DNA of 64,000 nucleotides from an uncultured Winogradskyella sp. (GTDB lineage Bacteria; Bacteroidota; Bacteroidia; Flavobacteriales; Flavobacteriaceae): NCBI RefSeq assembly GCF_947495255.1, contig NZ_CANLYI010000008.1, positions 124,001 to 188,000 of the forward strand, read 5' to 3'. Shown piece by piece: positions 32,112 to 41,012 of this stretch (position 1 is its first letter; each line of letters starts with the position of its first letter). The notes under the pieces were generated by a model. It saw only the letters and a program-made list of their open reading frames with translations, ran no database searches and was not told where the DNA came from. The position numbers and the translations under genes were made by a program.

Positions 32112-32522
32112 ATGACAAATCAAAAAAGTAACAAAGCAATTAATATAGCATTATGGATTGCACAAGGATTTTTAGCCCTAATGTTTATCATGGCTGGATT
32201 AATGAAAGCTACACAACCGGTTGAAGCACTTACAGAAGCGCTTCCATGGGTAGCAAATACACCGCTTGCATTGGTTAAATTTATAGGAGTTAGTGAACTA
32301 TTGGGTGGTTTAGGATTATTAATCCCTTCAATTTTCAGATGGAAACCTAATTTAACGGTATTGGCAGCTCTTGGCTTAGCCTTGGTTATGGTATTAGCCG
32401 GTGGATTTCATGCCTCTAGAGGAGAGTTCTCTGCAATAGGAATGAATGTAATTTTACTAGGACTTGCACTTTTTATTGCTTGGGGACGAAGAAAAAAAGC
32501 ACCTATACTTGCCAAAAATTAA
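32112..32522 (+). CDS. DoxX-family membrane protein
   Basis: FLALMFIMAGLMKATQP...FIGVSELLGGLGLLIPSI. Confidence 0.9.
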   Translation: MTNQKSNKAINIALWIAQGFLALMFIMAGLMKATQPVEALTEALPWVANTPLALVKFIGVSELLGGLGLLIPSIFRWKPNLTVLAALGLALVMVLAGGFHASRGEFSAIGMNVILLGLALFIAWGRRKKAPILAKN

Positions 32523-32567
32523 TGTGAAATTACTGGCTTTATAAATTACGTGAGTTGAATAAAAACA

Positions 32568-32710
32568 GCGTACAACAATGTATAAAAGCAATAGCGGTTC
32601 TGGTGTAAACTTGAACCGCTATTGCTTTTATTTAACTATATTGCTTATTGAGATGTAAGTGCAGATAAATCCGCTACTACTCTTATACTAAAGACTAAAC
32701 GTTGGGCGTA
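32568..32710 (+). repeat. attC-like element between units 1 and 2
   Basis: GCGTACAAC(AATGTAT)...GTTGGGCGTA with a perfect 18-bp internal hairpin at 32583-32630. Confidence 0.6.
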
Positions 32711-32729
32711 ATATTGAAATCCTTCGAAT

Positions 32730-33308
32730 ATGACAGAATTACTAACAAAAAATATATTAAACCATATTACGCTTTCAAAAAAAGAGCTAGAAAGCTTTTG
32801 CAGCTTATTTAACCAAAAAGAAGTTAGAAAAAAACATTTCCTCATGCAAGAAGGTGAAATTTGCAAGTTTGAGGGCTTTGTTACCAAAGGGCTTTTCAGA
32901 GTATATCATATAGATAGTAATGGCTTTGAACAAGTACTCTATTTTGCAAAAGAAAATTGGTGGATTACTGATATCGACAGCTTTACTAATGAAAAACCAT
33001 CACAACTTTATATTCAAGCATTAGAGGATAGTGAAGTATTATTAATTTCAAAAAAAGATAAAGAGTTTGCTTATAATAACATTCCTAAAATAGAGAAACT
33101 GTTTAGAGTCATGACTCAAAAAACACATATCGCCTTACAACGAAGAATCATAGATAATTTAAGTAAAACAGCAGACCGACGTTATATAGACTTTATTGAA
33201 AAATATCCCAACCTCTTTCAACGGTTAACCAACCTACAGATTGCCGCTTACTTAGGTATAAGCCACGAGTTTTTGAGTAAAATTAGACGAAAAATAGCTA
33301 GTAAATAA
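32730..33308 (+). CDS. Crp/Fnr-family transcriptional regulator
   Basis: KKHFLMQEGEICKFEGFVTKGLFRVYHID; IAAYLGISHEFLSKIRRKI. Confidence 0.85.
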   Translation: MTELLTKNILNHITLSKKELESFCSLFNQKEVRKKHFLMQEGEICKFEGFVTKGLFRVYHIDSNGFEQVLYFAKENWWITDIDSFTNEKPSQLYIQALEDSEVLLISKKDKEFAYNNIPKIEKLFRVMTQKTHIALQRRIIDNLSKTADRRYIDFIEKYPNLFQRLTNLQIAAYLGISHEFLSKIRRKIASK

Positions 33309-33394
33309 TCGTTGAGAATTCATTTATTGAACTTGTTCAATGTTTTGAAGTAGGTAATGATCGCATCTTTGTACCATCATTAAATACAAGCAAA

Positions 33395-34285
33395 ATGAAA
33401 TCAATTATTTCAACAGCATTATTCACAATTTTAATTTTATTCAAAATGAACGCACAAGCACAAAGTTTCAAAACAATAGAAACAAACAATTTTAAATTAC
33501 AAGTTTACAACGCATCAGAAAACAGTTTTGGCGTTGCTTCAGTAATTATATCTGGTAAAAACGATGCCGTATTAATAGATGCACAATTTACATTAGCAGA
33601 GGCAGAACAAGTCGCTCAAGAAATCAAAAACTCAGGAAAAACCTTAACGACTATTTATGTGTCTCATGGTGACCCTGATTTTTATTTCGGATTGGAAGTA
33701 TTCAAAAAATATTTCCCAGAGGTTACGGCTTATGCATCGCCTGCAACAATAGAACATATAAAAGCGACAGCTCAAAAGAAATTAGAAGTTTGGGGCGAAA
33801 GACTAGGCGATAAAATTACGTCTAACGTTATTTTACCTCAAGTTCTAAAAGAAAATTATATTGAGTTAGAAGGCGAAAAACTAGAAATCATTGGATTAGA
33901 TGATTTCACAAAAAGAACCTTTGTATGGATTCCATCAATAAAAACAGCTTTAGGTGGTATTAATGTTTTTGGTACAACATTTAATATATGGATGGCAGAT
34001 GCACAAACAACAGAAGCACGTAACAGCTGGATTTCAATTTTAAATACCATCAGTGATTTAAAACCTGAAATAGTAATTCCTGCACACGCAAATACAAATT
34101 CCGATTTTACTATTGATGCTGTAAACCACACTAAAAATTATATTCAATTTTATGAAGACGCTTTAAAAAGCAATACTACTTCTGAAGCGTTGATAGCAAC
34201 AATAAAATCAAAATATCCGAATTTAACTTTTGAAACAGCATTAGTGCTAGGAGCAAAAGTGAACACAGGAGAAATGAAATGGTAA
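33395..34285 (+). CDS. MBL-fold metallo-hydrolase, secreted
   Basis: Signal peptide; VSHGDPDFYFGLEVF, DAQFTLAEAEQ, PAHAN. Confidence 0.8.
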   Translation: MKSIISTALFTILILFKMNAQAQSFKTIETNNFKLQVYNASENSFGVASVIISGKNDAVLIDAQFTLAEAEQVAQEIKNSGKTLTTIYVSHGDPDFYFGLEVFKKYFPEVTAYASPATIEHIKATAQKKLEVWGERLGDKITSNVILPQVLKENYIELEGEKLEIIGLDDFTKRTFVWIPSIKTALGGINVFGTTFNIWMADAQTTEARNSWISILNTISDLKPEIVIPAHANTNSDFTIDAVNHTKNYIQFYEDALKSNTTSEALIATIKSKYPNLTFETALVLGAKVNTGEMKW

Positions 34286-34743
34286 AACCTATAACAATTA
34301 TCAACTTGACATTACTTTTAGTAGTGTCAAGTTGTTCATTTAAAAATGAAACAATGACGAATTTAGAAATCATAAAAAGTACATATGAAGGTAAAACTTC
34401 AGAAGAAAACGGTAAAAACTTGGCCAAACATGTTGCTGAAAATATCAGTTGGACAGAAGCCAAAGGCTTTCCGTATGCAGGAACTTATTTTGGTTTAGAA
34501 AGTGTGACCGAAAATGTTTTTCAACGCTTAGGTAGCGAGTGGATTGATTATAAATTTTCACCCGAAGATTATATTGCAAATGAAGACAAAGTAGTTGCTT
34601 ATGGCACATATTCCGGCACCTATAAAAAAACGAACAAGTATTTTGAAGCACGTGTTGCCCATATCTGGAAACTAAACAATGGTAAGATTATCAGTTTTGA
34701 GCAGTTTGTAGATAGCAAATTGGTTGACGAAGCAATACGTTAA
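34279..34743 (+). CDS. SnoaL/NTF2-like protein
   Basis: ENISWTEAKGFPYAGTYFGLESV...YGTYSGTYKKTNKYFEARVAHIWKLNNGKI. Confidence 0.8.
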   Translation: MVKPITIINLTLLLVVSSCSFKNETMTNLEIIKSTYEGKTSEENGKNLAKHVAENISWTEAKGFPYAGTYFGLESVTENVFQRLGSEWIDYKFSPEDYIANEDKVVAYGTYSGTYKKTNKYFEARVAHIWKLNNGKIISFEQFVDSKLVDEAIR

Positions 34744-34750
34744 AACACTA

Positions 34751-34771
34751 TGCCCAACACCGTATAATAAG
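34751..34771 (+). repeat. attC-like element, left end (TGCCCAACACCGTATAATAAG)
   Basis: TGCCCAAC is the reverse complement of unit start GTTGGGC(G) at 32701. Confidence 0.6.
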
Positions 34772-35090
34772 ATGGACTCAATTAATCCTTATGAAATAAA
34801 CGCAGCGATTTATACCAATGGAAAACCAATAGAAATTAATGAAGAGAATGTTTTTTTTTAGCGATTCAGGACGAGAATATGAATTAAAATTTACAAATGC
34901 CAACTCGAAACCGAATAGTCTAAATGTTGGAGTTCAAACAAATGTGCCTGGACCAAGTTATGAATTACTAATTGAAAGAGAATATGAATGGACATTTTGG
35001 ATAATTAATGGTGTGATTATGTTATTCGCTCTAATTTGTGGATACTATGGATTTAGAAAAAAGCCAGCAGGTAAAACCATGTATATTTAA
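34772..35090 (+). pseudogene. Frameshifted small membrane protein (T9 homopolymer)
   Basis: ATG 34772 encodes MDSINPYEINAAIYTNGKPIEINEENVFF, then 9 T at 34851-34859 shift frame to SDSGREYELKFTNANS...FWIINGVIMLFALICGYYGF; 8 T would give one ORF. Confidence 0.65.
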
Positions 35091-35103
35091 TTGGGTAGTG
35101 CAC

Positions 35104-35185
35104 TGCCAACTTACGAGCATTCTTGCGGAATATGCTATCTGTGATATATTTGCTAAATTAGGTGCTTAACCATACACAAACACTA
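35104..35185 (+). repeat. attC-like element, body/right part
   Basis: gccaacttacgagcattcttgcggaatatgctatctgtgatatatttgctaaattaggtgcttaaccatacacaaac, closely matches 43205-43290. Confidence 0.6.
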
Positions 35186-35199
35186 TTTAAATCATACCC

Positions 35200-35769
35200 A
35201 TGAAAAACTTACACAACTATATGCAATCGCGATGTACCCTATCGCAAACCGATAGCAGTTTAGTGGAAACCTATTTTACCTCCGAAAATGTACCAGCCAA
35301 CACCCTACTCTTAGAAGCCGGAAAAACGGAGCGCTATGTGTATTTTCTAAGTGAAGGTATTGTTAAAGGCTATCAAAATGTAGATGGTAAAATTGTAGTG
35401 CAACATTTAATAGCCGAACACGATTTTTTCACATCCCTAGAGAGTTTTATGAGTGAAACGCCTGCACCAGACTATTACGAAACCATTACCGACTGTAAGC
35501 TGTTAAAAATCTCTAAACCAGATTTCGACTTACTCCAAGCCAAATCCTCTTTTTGGAGCAACTTTATAAAAACCGTGACTAATGAGCATCTCAATTGCAA
35601 ACTAGAACGTGTTAAAGATTTTCAGGTCCTTTCAGCTAAAGAGCGTTATTTAAAATTTATAAAAGAACAGCCTAACTTAGCCTTAAACGTATCTATAGAT
35701 AATATCGCTTCGTTTTTAGGCATGGAACCGCAATCGTTAAGCAGAATTAGAAAACAGATTACTTTCTAA
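35200..35769 (+). CDS. Crp/Fnr-family transcriptional regulator
   Basis: NTLLLEAGKTERYVYFLSEGIVKGY; IASFLGMEPQSLSRIRKQ. Confidence 0.85.
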   Translation: MKNLHNYMQSRCTLSQTDSSLVETYFTSENVPANTLLLEAGKTERYVYFLSEGIVKGYQNVDGKIVVQHLIAEHDFFTSLESFMSETPAPDYYETITDCKLLKISKPDFDLLQAKSSFWSNFIKTVTNEHLNCKLERVKDFQVLSAKERYLKFIKEQPNLALNVSIDNIASFLGMEPQSLSRIRKQITF

Positions 35770-35831
35770 CAAATGTTATTTTTCAAGCTTTAATTACTAT
35801 TGACCTTTGCTCAAACAAAAAAACATAACAT

Positions 35832-36836
35832 ATGAGCAAAGAGATTTCACTTGTAACAGGCGGAAATGGCCATTTAGGAAACAACTTAATCCGTTTACTA
35901 CGTTCTAAAAACCATACTGTAAGAACGACCGTTAGAAATAGCAATAATACAGCACCTTTTAAAGATTTAGATTGCGAGGTTGTACAAGCAGACCTTTTAG
36001 ACAGAGCATCGCTAAAAAAAGCATTTAAAAATGTAACGCATTTATATGCTGTAGCTGCCAACTTTAGTATGTGGGCGAAAAACCCAAAAGCTGAGATTTA
36101 TGACAATAACCTAAAAGGCACAGAAAATGTATTCGATATCGCAAAAGAATGTGGTATTAAAAACATTGTCTATGTGAGTTCTGTAGCATCATTAGACTTT
36201 ACCGCCTTACCTGCTCATGTAGATAATGGGTATAATAAAGACCGACGAAACTGGTATTACAATTCTAAAAACGATTCTGATAAATTAGCTTTAGAACTCG
36301 GTGAAAAATATAACATAAGAACCGTTGTTATTTTACCATCTGCAATGATTGGTAGCCATGCACACAAACTTAGTTATTCTAACAATTTGGTGTATCAAAT
36401 TTTAAATGGTGAGATACCAGTTGATACTAACGTCACTTTAAATTGGGTAGATGTAAAAGATGTGGCTTTTGGTGCTTACCAAGCGATGTTAAAAGGTAAA
36501 GATAGAGAGCGTTATATTCTCTCAAACCCAACACATACCACATTACAAGACAGTGTAAAAATAGCAGCAGATTTGTATCCTGAATTAAAACTAAAAACAC
36601 CTAAAAAAGTACCCAAATGCTTATTATATTCTATTGCAGGCTTAATGGAATTTAGCAGTAAAATAACGGGTAAAGAACCCTTATTGCAACGTCATTATTT
36701 AGATATGTTTTATGGCTTAAAACAAGATTATGATATTAGTAAATCTAAAAACGAATTAGGCTTTAACCCTAAACCCTCAAAACAAGCTTTAGAAGATGCC
36801 CTCAAGTACTTAAAAAACGATTATAAGGCGCCATAA
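35832..36836 (+). CDS. NAD-dependent epimerase/dehydratase (extended SDR)
   Basis: TGGNGHLGNNLIR Rossmann motif; YVSSVAS; YYNSK. Confidence 0.9.
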   Translation: MSKEISLVTGGNGHLGNNLIRLLRSKNHTVRTTVRNSNNTAPFKDLDCEVVQADLLDRASLKKAFKNVTHLYAVAANFSMWAKNPKAEIYDNNLKGTENVFDIAKECGIKNIVYVSSVASLDFTALPAHVDNGYNKDRRNWYYNSKNDSDKLALELGEKYNIRTVVILPSAMIGSHAHKLSYSNNLVYQILNGEIPVDTNVTLNWVDVKDVAFGAYQAMLKGKDRERYILSNPTHTTLQDSVKIAADLYPELKLKTPKKVPKCLLYSIAGLMEFSSKITGKEPLLQRHYLDMFYGLKQDYDISKSKNELGFNPKPSKQALEDALKYLKNDYKAP

Positions 36837-36860
36837 AGTTTATAACTAACAAGCATATTT

Positions 36861-36892
36861 AAAACCACTTTGCAAAAGCTAAGTGGTTTTTT
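36861..36892 (+). terminator. Terminator, AACCAC/GTGGTT family copy 3
   Basis: AAAACCACTTTGCAAAAGCTAAGTGGTTTTTT. Confidence 0.9.
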
Positions 36893-37093
36893 GGTTGCAA
36901 GTGATACGTTGCAACTCTTCAAAATCAGAATCAGTTTTCATCCTATAAAGCATAAAAACAGCCCTGTTATCTACACCAAATCAAGCGCTTAAAAATTCTT
37001 ATTTAGATTTAATATAAATAACTTGTGTAATTCAATTGACAAATATATTTTTGCCAAAAACTAACTATTCATATTAAGTCTAAATAAAAACAA

Positions 37094-39517
37094 ATGAAAA
37101 GCTTACTATCAATTTTAACCTTATTTCTGTTCGCAAATATAGCTTTTGCTCAAAGTGGAACCATTACAGGAACCATTACAGACAACAACCAAGCACCTCT
37201 TATTGGTGTCAATATTTCTTTAACAAACACCAACAAAGGCGCACAATCTAACGAAAATGGAACTTTTGAAATCAGTAGTATAGAACCTGGTGATTATATT
37301 CTTTCAATCTCGTACATCGGCTTTAAAACTAGAGAAGTTGCTGTTTCGGTTTCAAATAATCAAAACACAACATTAGAGACTATTGTGCTTTATGAAGGAA
37401 ATGAAATCTTAAGTGAAGTGGTTATTGATGGCGAACGTCGTAATAAATTCTCGAGAAAGAAAACCGCTTACGTTTCTAAACTGCCCTTAACAGATATTGA
37501 AAACACACAAGTGTACAGCACCATTACCACAGAACTTCTAAAAACACAAGTCGTTACTAACTTTGACGATGCTTTAAAAAATGCTACTGGTGTAGAAAAC
37601 TTATGGTCGTCTACTGGTCGTGGTGGTGATGGTGCAGGTTATTACGGACTTCGTGGGTTTTCTGTGCAACCACAATTGGTAAACGGTTTACCTGGATTAA
37701 CCAACGGAACTATCAATCCTGCAAATATTGAACGTATTGAAGTCTTAAAAGGCCCTTCTGCAACCTTATTTGGTAATGCGGTGAGTTCTTACGGTGGACT
37801 TATTAATGTTGTAACCAAAAAGCCTTATGTAGGTACAGGTGGCGAATTATCATTTACGTCTGGTTCTTACGGTCTTAATCAAATTGTAGGTGATTTTAAT
37901 ACCGCTTTAAGTAAAGAAGATAACTTATACTTCCGTTTAAATACGGCTTACAGCACAGAACAAAGTTTTCAAGATGCAGGTTTTAGAAAATCATTTTTTG
38001 TAGCCCCTTCATTATCGTATAAAGTGAATAACAAACTTTCATTTTCTTTCTACGGTGAAATCACACAAGCCGAACAAACCAACCCAACCTTTTTATTCTT
38101 AAACAGAAGTGCACCAACGGCCTCTTCTAACCTTGATGAATTAGGTTACAACAACAAATTATCGTTTACAAGCAACGATTTAACCTTACTGAACCCAACA
38201 CAGAATTATAGAGTTGAGATGGATTATAAATTGTCTAACACATGGCAATCACAAACCTTACTTTCTAAAAGTTCAACTTCTACAAGTGGTTATTATTCTT
38301 ATTTATTCGACTTTGGGATTTTAGAAGGTGATACCTATTCGCGCTTTATCAGTAAACAAAATGCAAATACGCAAACTACAGACATTCAACAAAACTTTAT
38401 TGGCGATTTTAAAGTAGCATCCTTAAGAAATAGAGTGGTTATTGGTTTAGATTACTTCAATGCCACAGAAACGAGTAACAATACTGGCTATGCGTTTTAT
38501 GGCAATGTAACACCAGATGGTGGTTCTAATGGAGACAATCCGTTTACAGCAGCTGTTGAGACAGATGCTTACGCACTTTCTACGTCTGCAGTAGATGCTG
38601 CATTAGCGTCACAAGGTGTTGGTAACTTAAAATCTAAATATCAAATTTATAGCATGTATGCTTCAGATGTTTTAAACATTACAGATAACCTTTCTGCTAT
38701 GGTAGGTTTGCGTTTAGACCATTTTGATAATGAAGGTGATCTCACAACAACCGCAGATGATTACGACCAAACAACAGTATCTCCAAAATTCGGAATTGTA
38801 TACCAACCTATTAAAGATAAATTATCAGTTTTTGGGAATTACCAAAACGGCTTTACCAATGTAGCGCCTCAATTAGTGGGTGATCCAGATGCTGGTCCAC
38901 AAACACTGCAATCTTTTGACCCAGAAGAAGCCAACCAATTAGAGTTTGGTATTAAAACCAATCTTTTTAATAACCGCTTAAATGCTACGATTAGCTATTA
39001 CGATATTAAAGTAAAAGACCGAGTAATTACAGACCCTTCTTCCCTATTCAATAAAATACAAGGTGGTGAAGTGGTGAGTAAAGGCTTTGAAATTGAAATC
39101 AACGCTAACCCAGTTAAAGGGTTAAACATTAGAGCGGGTTATAGCAACAACGATAGTGAAACCACCGAATCTGATAACACAGAAATTTTAAACCGAAGAC
39201 CTCTTGAAGCAGGACCAGAAGAATTATATAACCTTTGGGCAAATTATGAATTCCAAGAAGGCAGTTTAGAAGGTTTCGGACTTGGTTTTGGCGTCAATGG
39301 TGCTAGTGACCGTTTTGCCATTAACTATGCTTCTACTGGCGAATTTATTCTACCGAGTTACACCATTGCAAACGCAGCCGTGTTTTACCAAGCAGATAAA
39401 TACAGAATAGGATTAAAATTAAACAACGCTTTTAATAAAGAATATTACAAAGGTTGGACCACCATTAATCCACAAACACCAAGAGCATTATTGGCTAATA
39501 TGTCTTACCAGTTTTAA
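37094..39517 (+). CDS. TonB-dependent siderophore receptor
   Basis: Carboxypeptidase-like plug extension; GAGYYGLRGFSVQPQLVNGLPG; IERIEVLKGPSATLFG; C-terminal F. Confidence 0.95.
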   Translation: MKSLLSILTLFLFANIAFAQSGTITGTITDNNQAPLIGVNISLTNTNKGAQSNENGTFEISSIEPGDYILSISYIGFKTREVAVSVSNNQNTTLETIVLYEGNEILSEVVIDGERRNKFSRKKTAYVSKLPLTDIENTQVYSTITTELLKTQVVTNFDDALKNATGVENLWSSTGRGGDGAGYYGLRGFSVQPQLVNGLPGLTNGTINPANIERIEVLKGPSATLFGNAVSSYGGLINVVTKKPYVGTGGELSFTSGSYGLNQIVGDFNTALSKEDNLYFRLNTAYSTEQSFQDAGFRKSFFVAPSLSYKVNNKLSFSFYGEITQAEQTNPTFLFLNRSAPTASSNLDELGYNNKLSFTSNDLTLLNPTQNYRVEMDYKLSNTWQSQTLLSKSSTSTSGYYSYLFDFGILEGDTYSRFISKQNANTQTTDIQQNFIGDFKVASLRNRVVIGLDYFNATETSNNTGYAFYGNVTPDGGSNGDNPFTAAVETDAYALSTSAVDAALASQGVGNLKSKYQIYSMYASDVLNITDNLSAMVGLRLDHFDNEGDLTTTADDYDQTTVSPKFGIVYQPIKDKLSVFGNYQNGFTNVAPQLVGDPDAGPQTLQSFDPEEANQLEFGIKTNLFNNRLNATISYYDIKVKDRVITDPSSLFNKIQGGEVVSKGFEIEINANPVKGLNIRAGYSNNDSETTESDNTEILNRRPLEAGPEELYNLWANYEFQEGSLEGFGLGFGVNGASDRFAINYASTGEFILPSYTIANAAVFYQADKYRIGLKLNNAFNKEYYKGWTTINPQTPRALLANMSYQF

Positions 39518-39567
39518 TTACAAAAAGTTAAAGCGCGACTCTTTTTTAGAGGGTTGCGCTTTTAAAA

Positions 39568-40716
39568 ATGACAACAATGACAGCTAAAAAATTCATATTT
39601 CAAGTTCATAAAATTTTAGGTCTAGCAACAGGACTCGTTGTGTTCATTGTTGCAATAACGGGTTGTTGTTGGGCTTTTAGAACTGAAATTGAAAGCCTCT
39701 ATGACGATTATAAAACGGTAACACCACAAAACCTACCGATTTTAACACCAACAAAAGCCAAGCTTCTCGCAGAACAAGTTTTCCCAAAAAACACCGTACA
39801 TGGTACCGTATTTAAAAAAGAAGGCGATGCTATTGAGGTTATTTTTTACGATGCAGAACCAGAGTTTTACCAAAGTGTGTTTCTTAATCCCTATTCTGGC
39901 GAAGTCATCCAAGTAGATGATCATACCTCAGGATTTTTTGCCTTTATTTTAAAAGGCCATATGCGCCTTTGGTTGCCTAAAAAAATAGGCGAACAAGTGG
40001 TTGGTGCCTCTATTTTAATCTTCATTTTTATTATCATTTCTGGTTTTATAATCTGGATTCCCAAAAAGCGAAAAAACCTGAAGCAACGTTTAAAATTCGA
40101 TTGGAAAAAAACCACACGCTGGAAACGTAAAAACTTTGACCTACACACCGTTATTGGCTTTTACATTTGTGCACTTGCCCTTGTTTTGGCGTTTACAGGT
40201 TCTATGATGTCTTACAATTGGTTAAAATATGTGGTTTACAAATCTACAGGTGGCGAAAAAGAAGCGCGTTTTATTATTCCTGAAAATCTTAGTGAGACCA
40301 GCACAAAAGGTGATGTGATACCTATGGATTATATCATTGTAAAATTGCTAAAAGAATCACCAGAAGCTAAAAGTTTTGAACTCCATTACCCAAAAACAGA
40401 AGACGAAAGTATTTACATAGAAGTATCTAACAGTGACGACCTTTTCTATGATTCTGATTTTCGTTTTTTTGACCAAAACACACTCGAGGAAATTGAAACA
40501 CCAGGTATTTACGGAAAATATAAAGATGCTAACGTCGCAGACAAAATACAACGGATGAACTACGACATACACATTGGTGCCATTGGTGGCATTGTGGGTA
40601 AAATTATTGCTTTTATCATCAGTTTACTAACCGCAAGTTTGCCTGTTACTGGCTTTTTATTGTGGTATGGCAGACATTACAAAAAGAAAAAAACACAAGA
40701 CATTATAAACGCTTAG
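39568..40716 (+). CDS. PepSY-associated TM protein (iron-regulated membrane protein family)
   Basis: KIFGLATG-like KILGLATGLVVFIVAITGCCWAF; GHMRLWLP; DLHTVIGFY. Confidence 0.9.
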   Translation: MTTMTAKKFIFQVHKILGLATGLVVFIVAITGCCWAFRTEIESLYDDYKTVTPQNLPILTPTKAKLLAEQVFPKNTVHGTVFKKEGDAIEVIFYDAEPEFYQSVFLNPYSGEVIQVDDHTSGFFAFILKGHMRLWLPKKIGEQVVGASILIFIFIIISGFIIWIPKKRKNLKQRLKFDWKKTTRWKRKNFDLHTVIGFYICALALVLAFTGSMMSYNWLKYVVYKSTGGEKEARFIIPENLSETSTKGDVIPMDYIIVKLLKESPEAKSFELHYPKTEDESIYIEVSNSDDLFYDSDFRFFDQNTLEEIETPGIYGKYKDANVADKIQRMNYDIHIGAIGGIVGKIIAFIISLLTASLPVTGFLLWYGRHYKKKKTQDIINA

Positions 40717-40748
40717 TTAATAACCCTACCCTTAACCCTTAAGTACTT

Positions 40749-40780
40749 AAAACCACTTGGCGTAAGCTTAGTGGTTTTTT
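40749..40780 (+). terminator. Terminator, AACCAC/GTGGTT family copy 4
   Basis: AAAACCACTTGGCGTAAGCTTAGTGGTTTTTT. Confidence 0.88.
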
Positions 40781-40928
40781 GTTTTAAATAGGTTTACATC
40801 TTTTAATATTTTGGGGCTACGGTTTACCGTAAAATTCTTAACTTAGAGTGTTATAATTTAGCTGTAATTAGAGTGAAATATACGTAGATCTACGTATAGT
40901 ATGCATTATAATTAAAATTTACATTTGT

Positions 40929-40994
40929 AGCTTATATCCTATTCTATTTTCGCGATAACAGTAATAGAAGTTATTATATAACAAGTTGTGGGCA
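40929..40994 (+). repeat. attC-like element, right half (start of KAP unit, GTTGTGGGCA)
   Basis: gcttatatcctattctattttcgcgataacagtaatagaagttattatataacaaGTTGTGGGCA. Confidence 0.65.
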
Positions 40995-41012
40995 ATTTAA
41001 CAAAAACCAGTA

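Noticed and set aside
36893-40748. Inclusion of the TonB receptor and PepSY genes as cassettes
   Set aside because: No element copies were seen directly flanking them. They look like an ordinary iron-uptake pair between two array segments.
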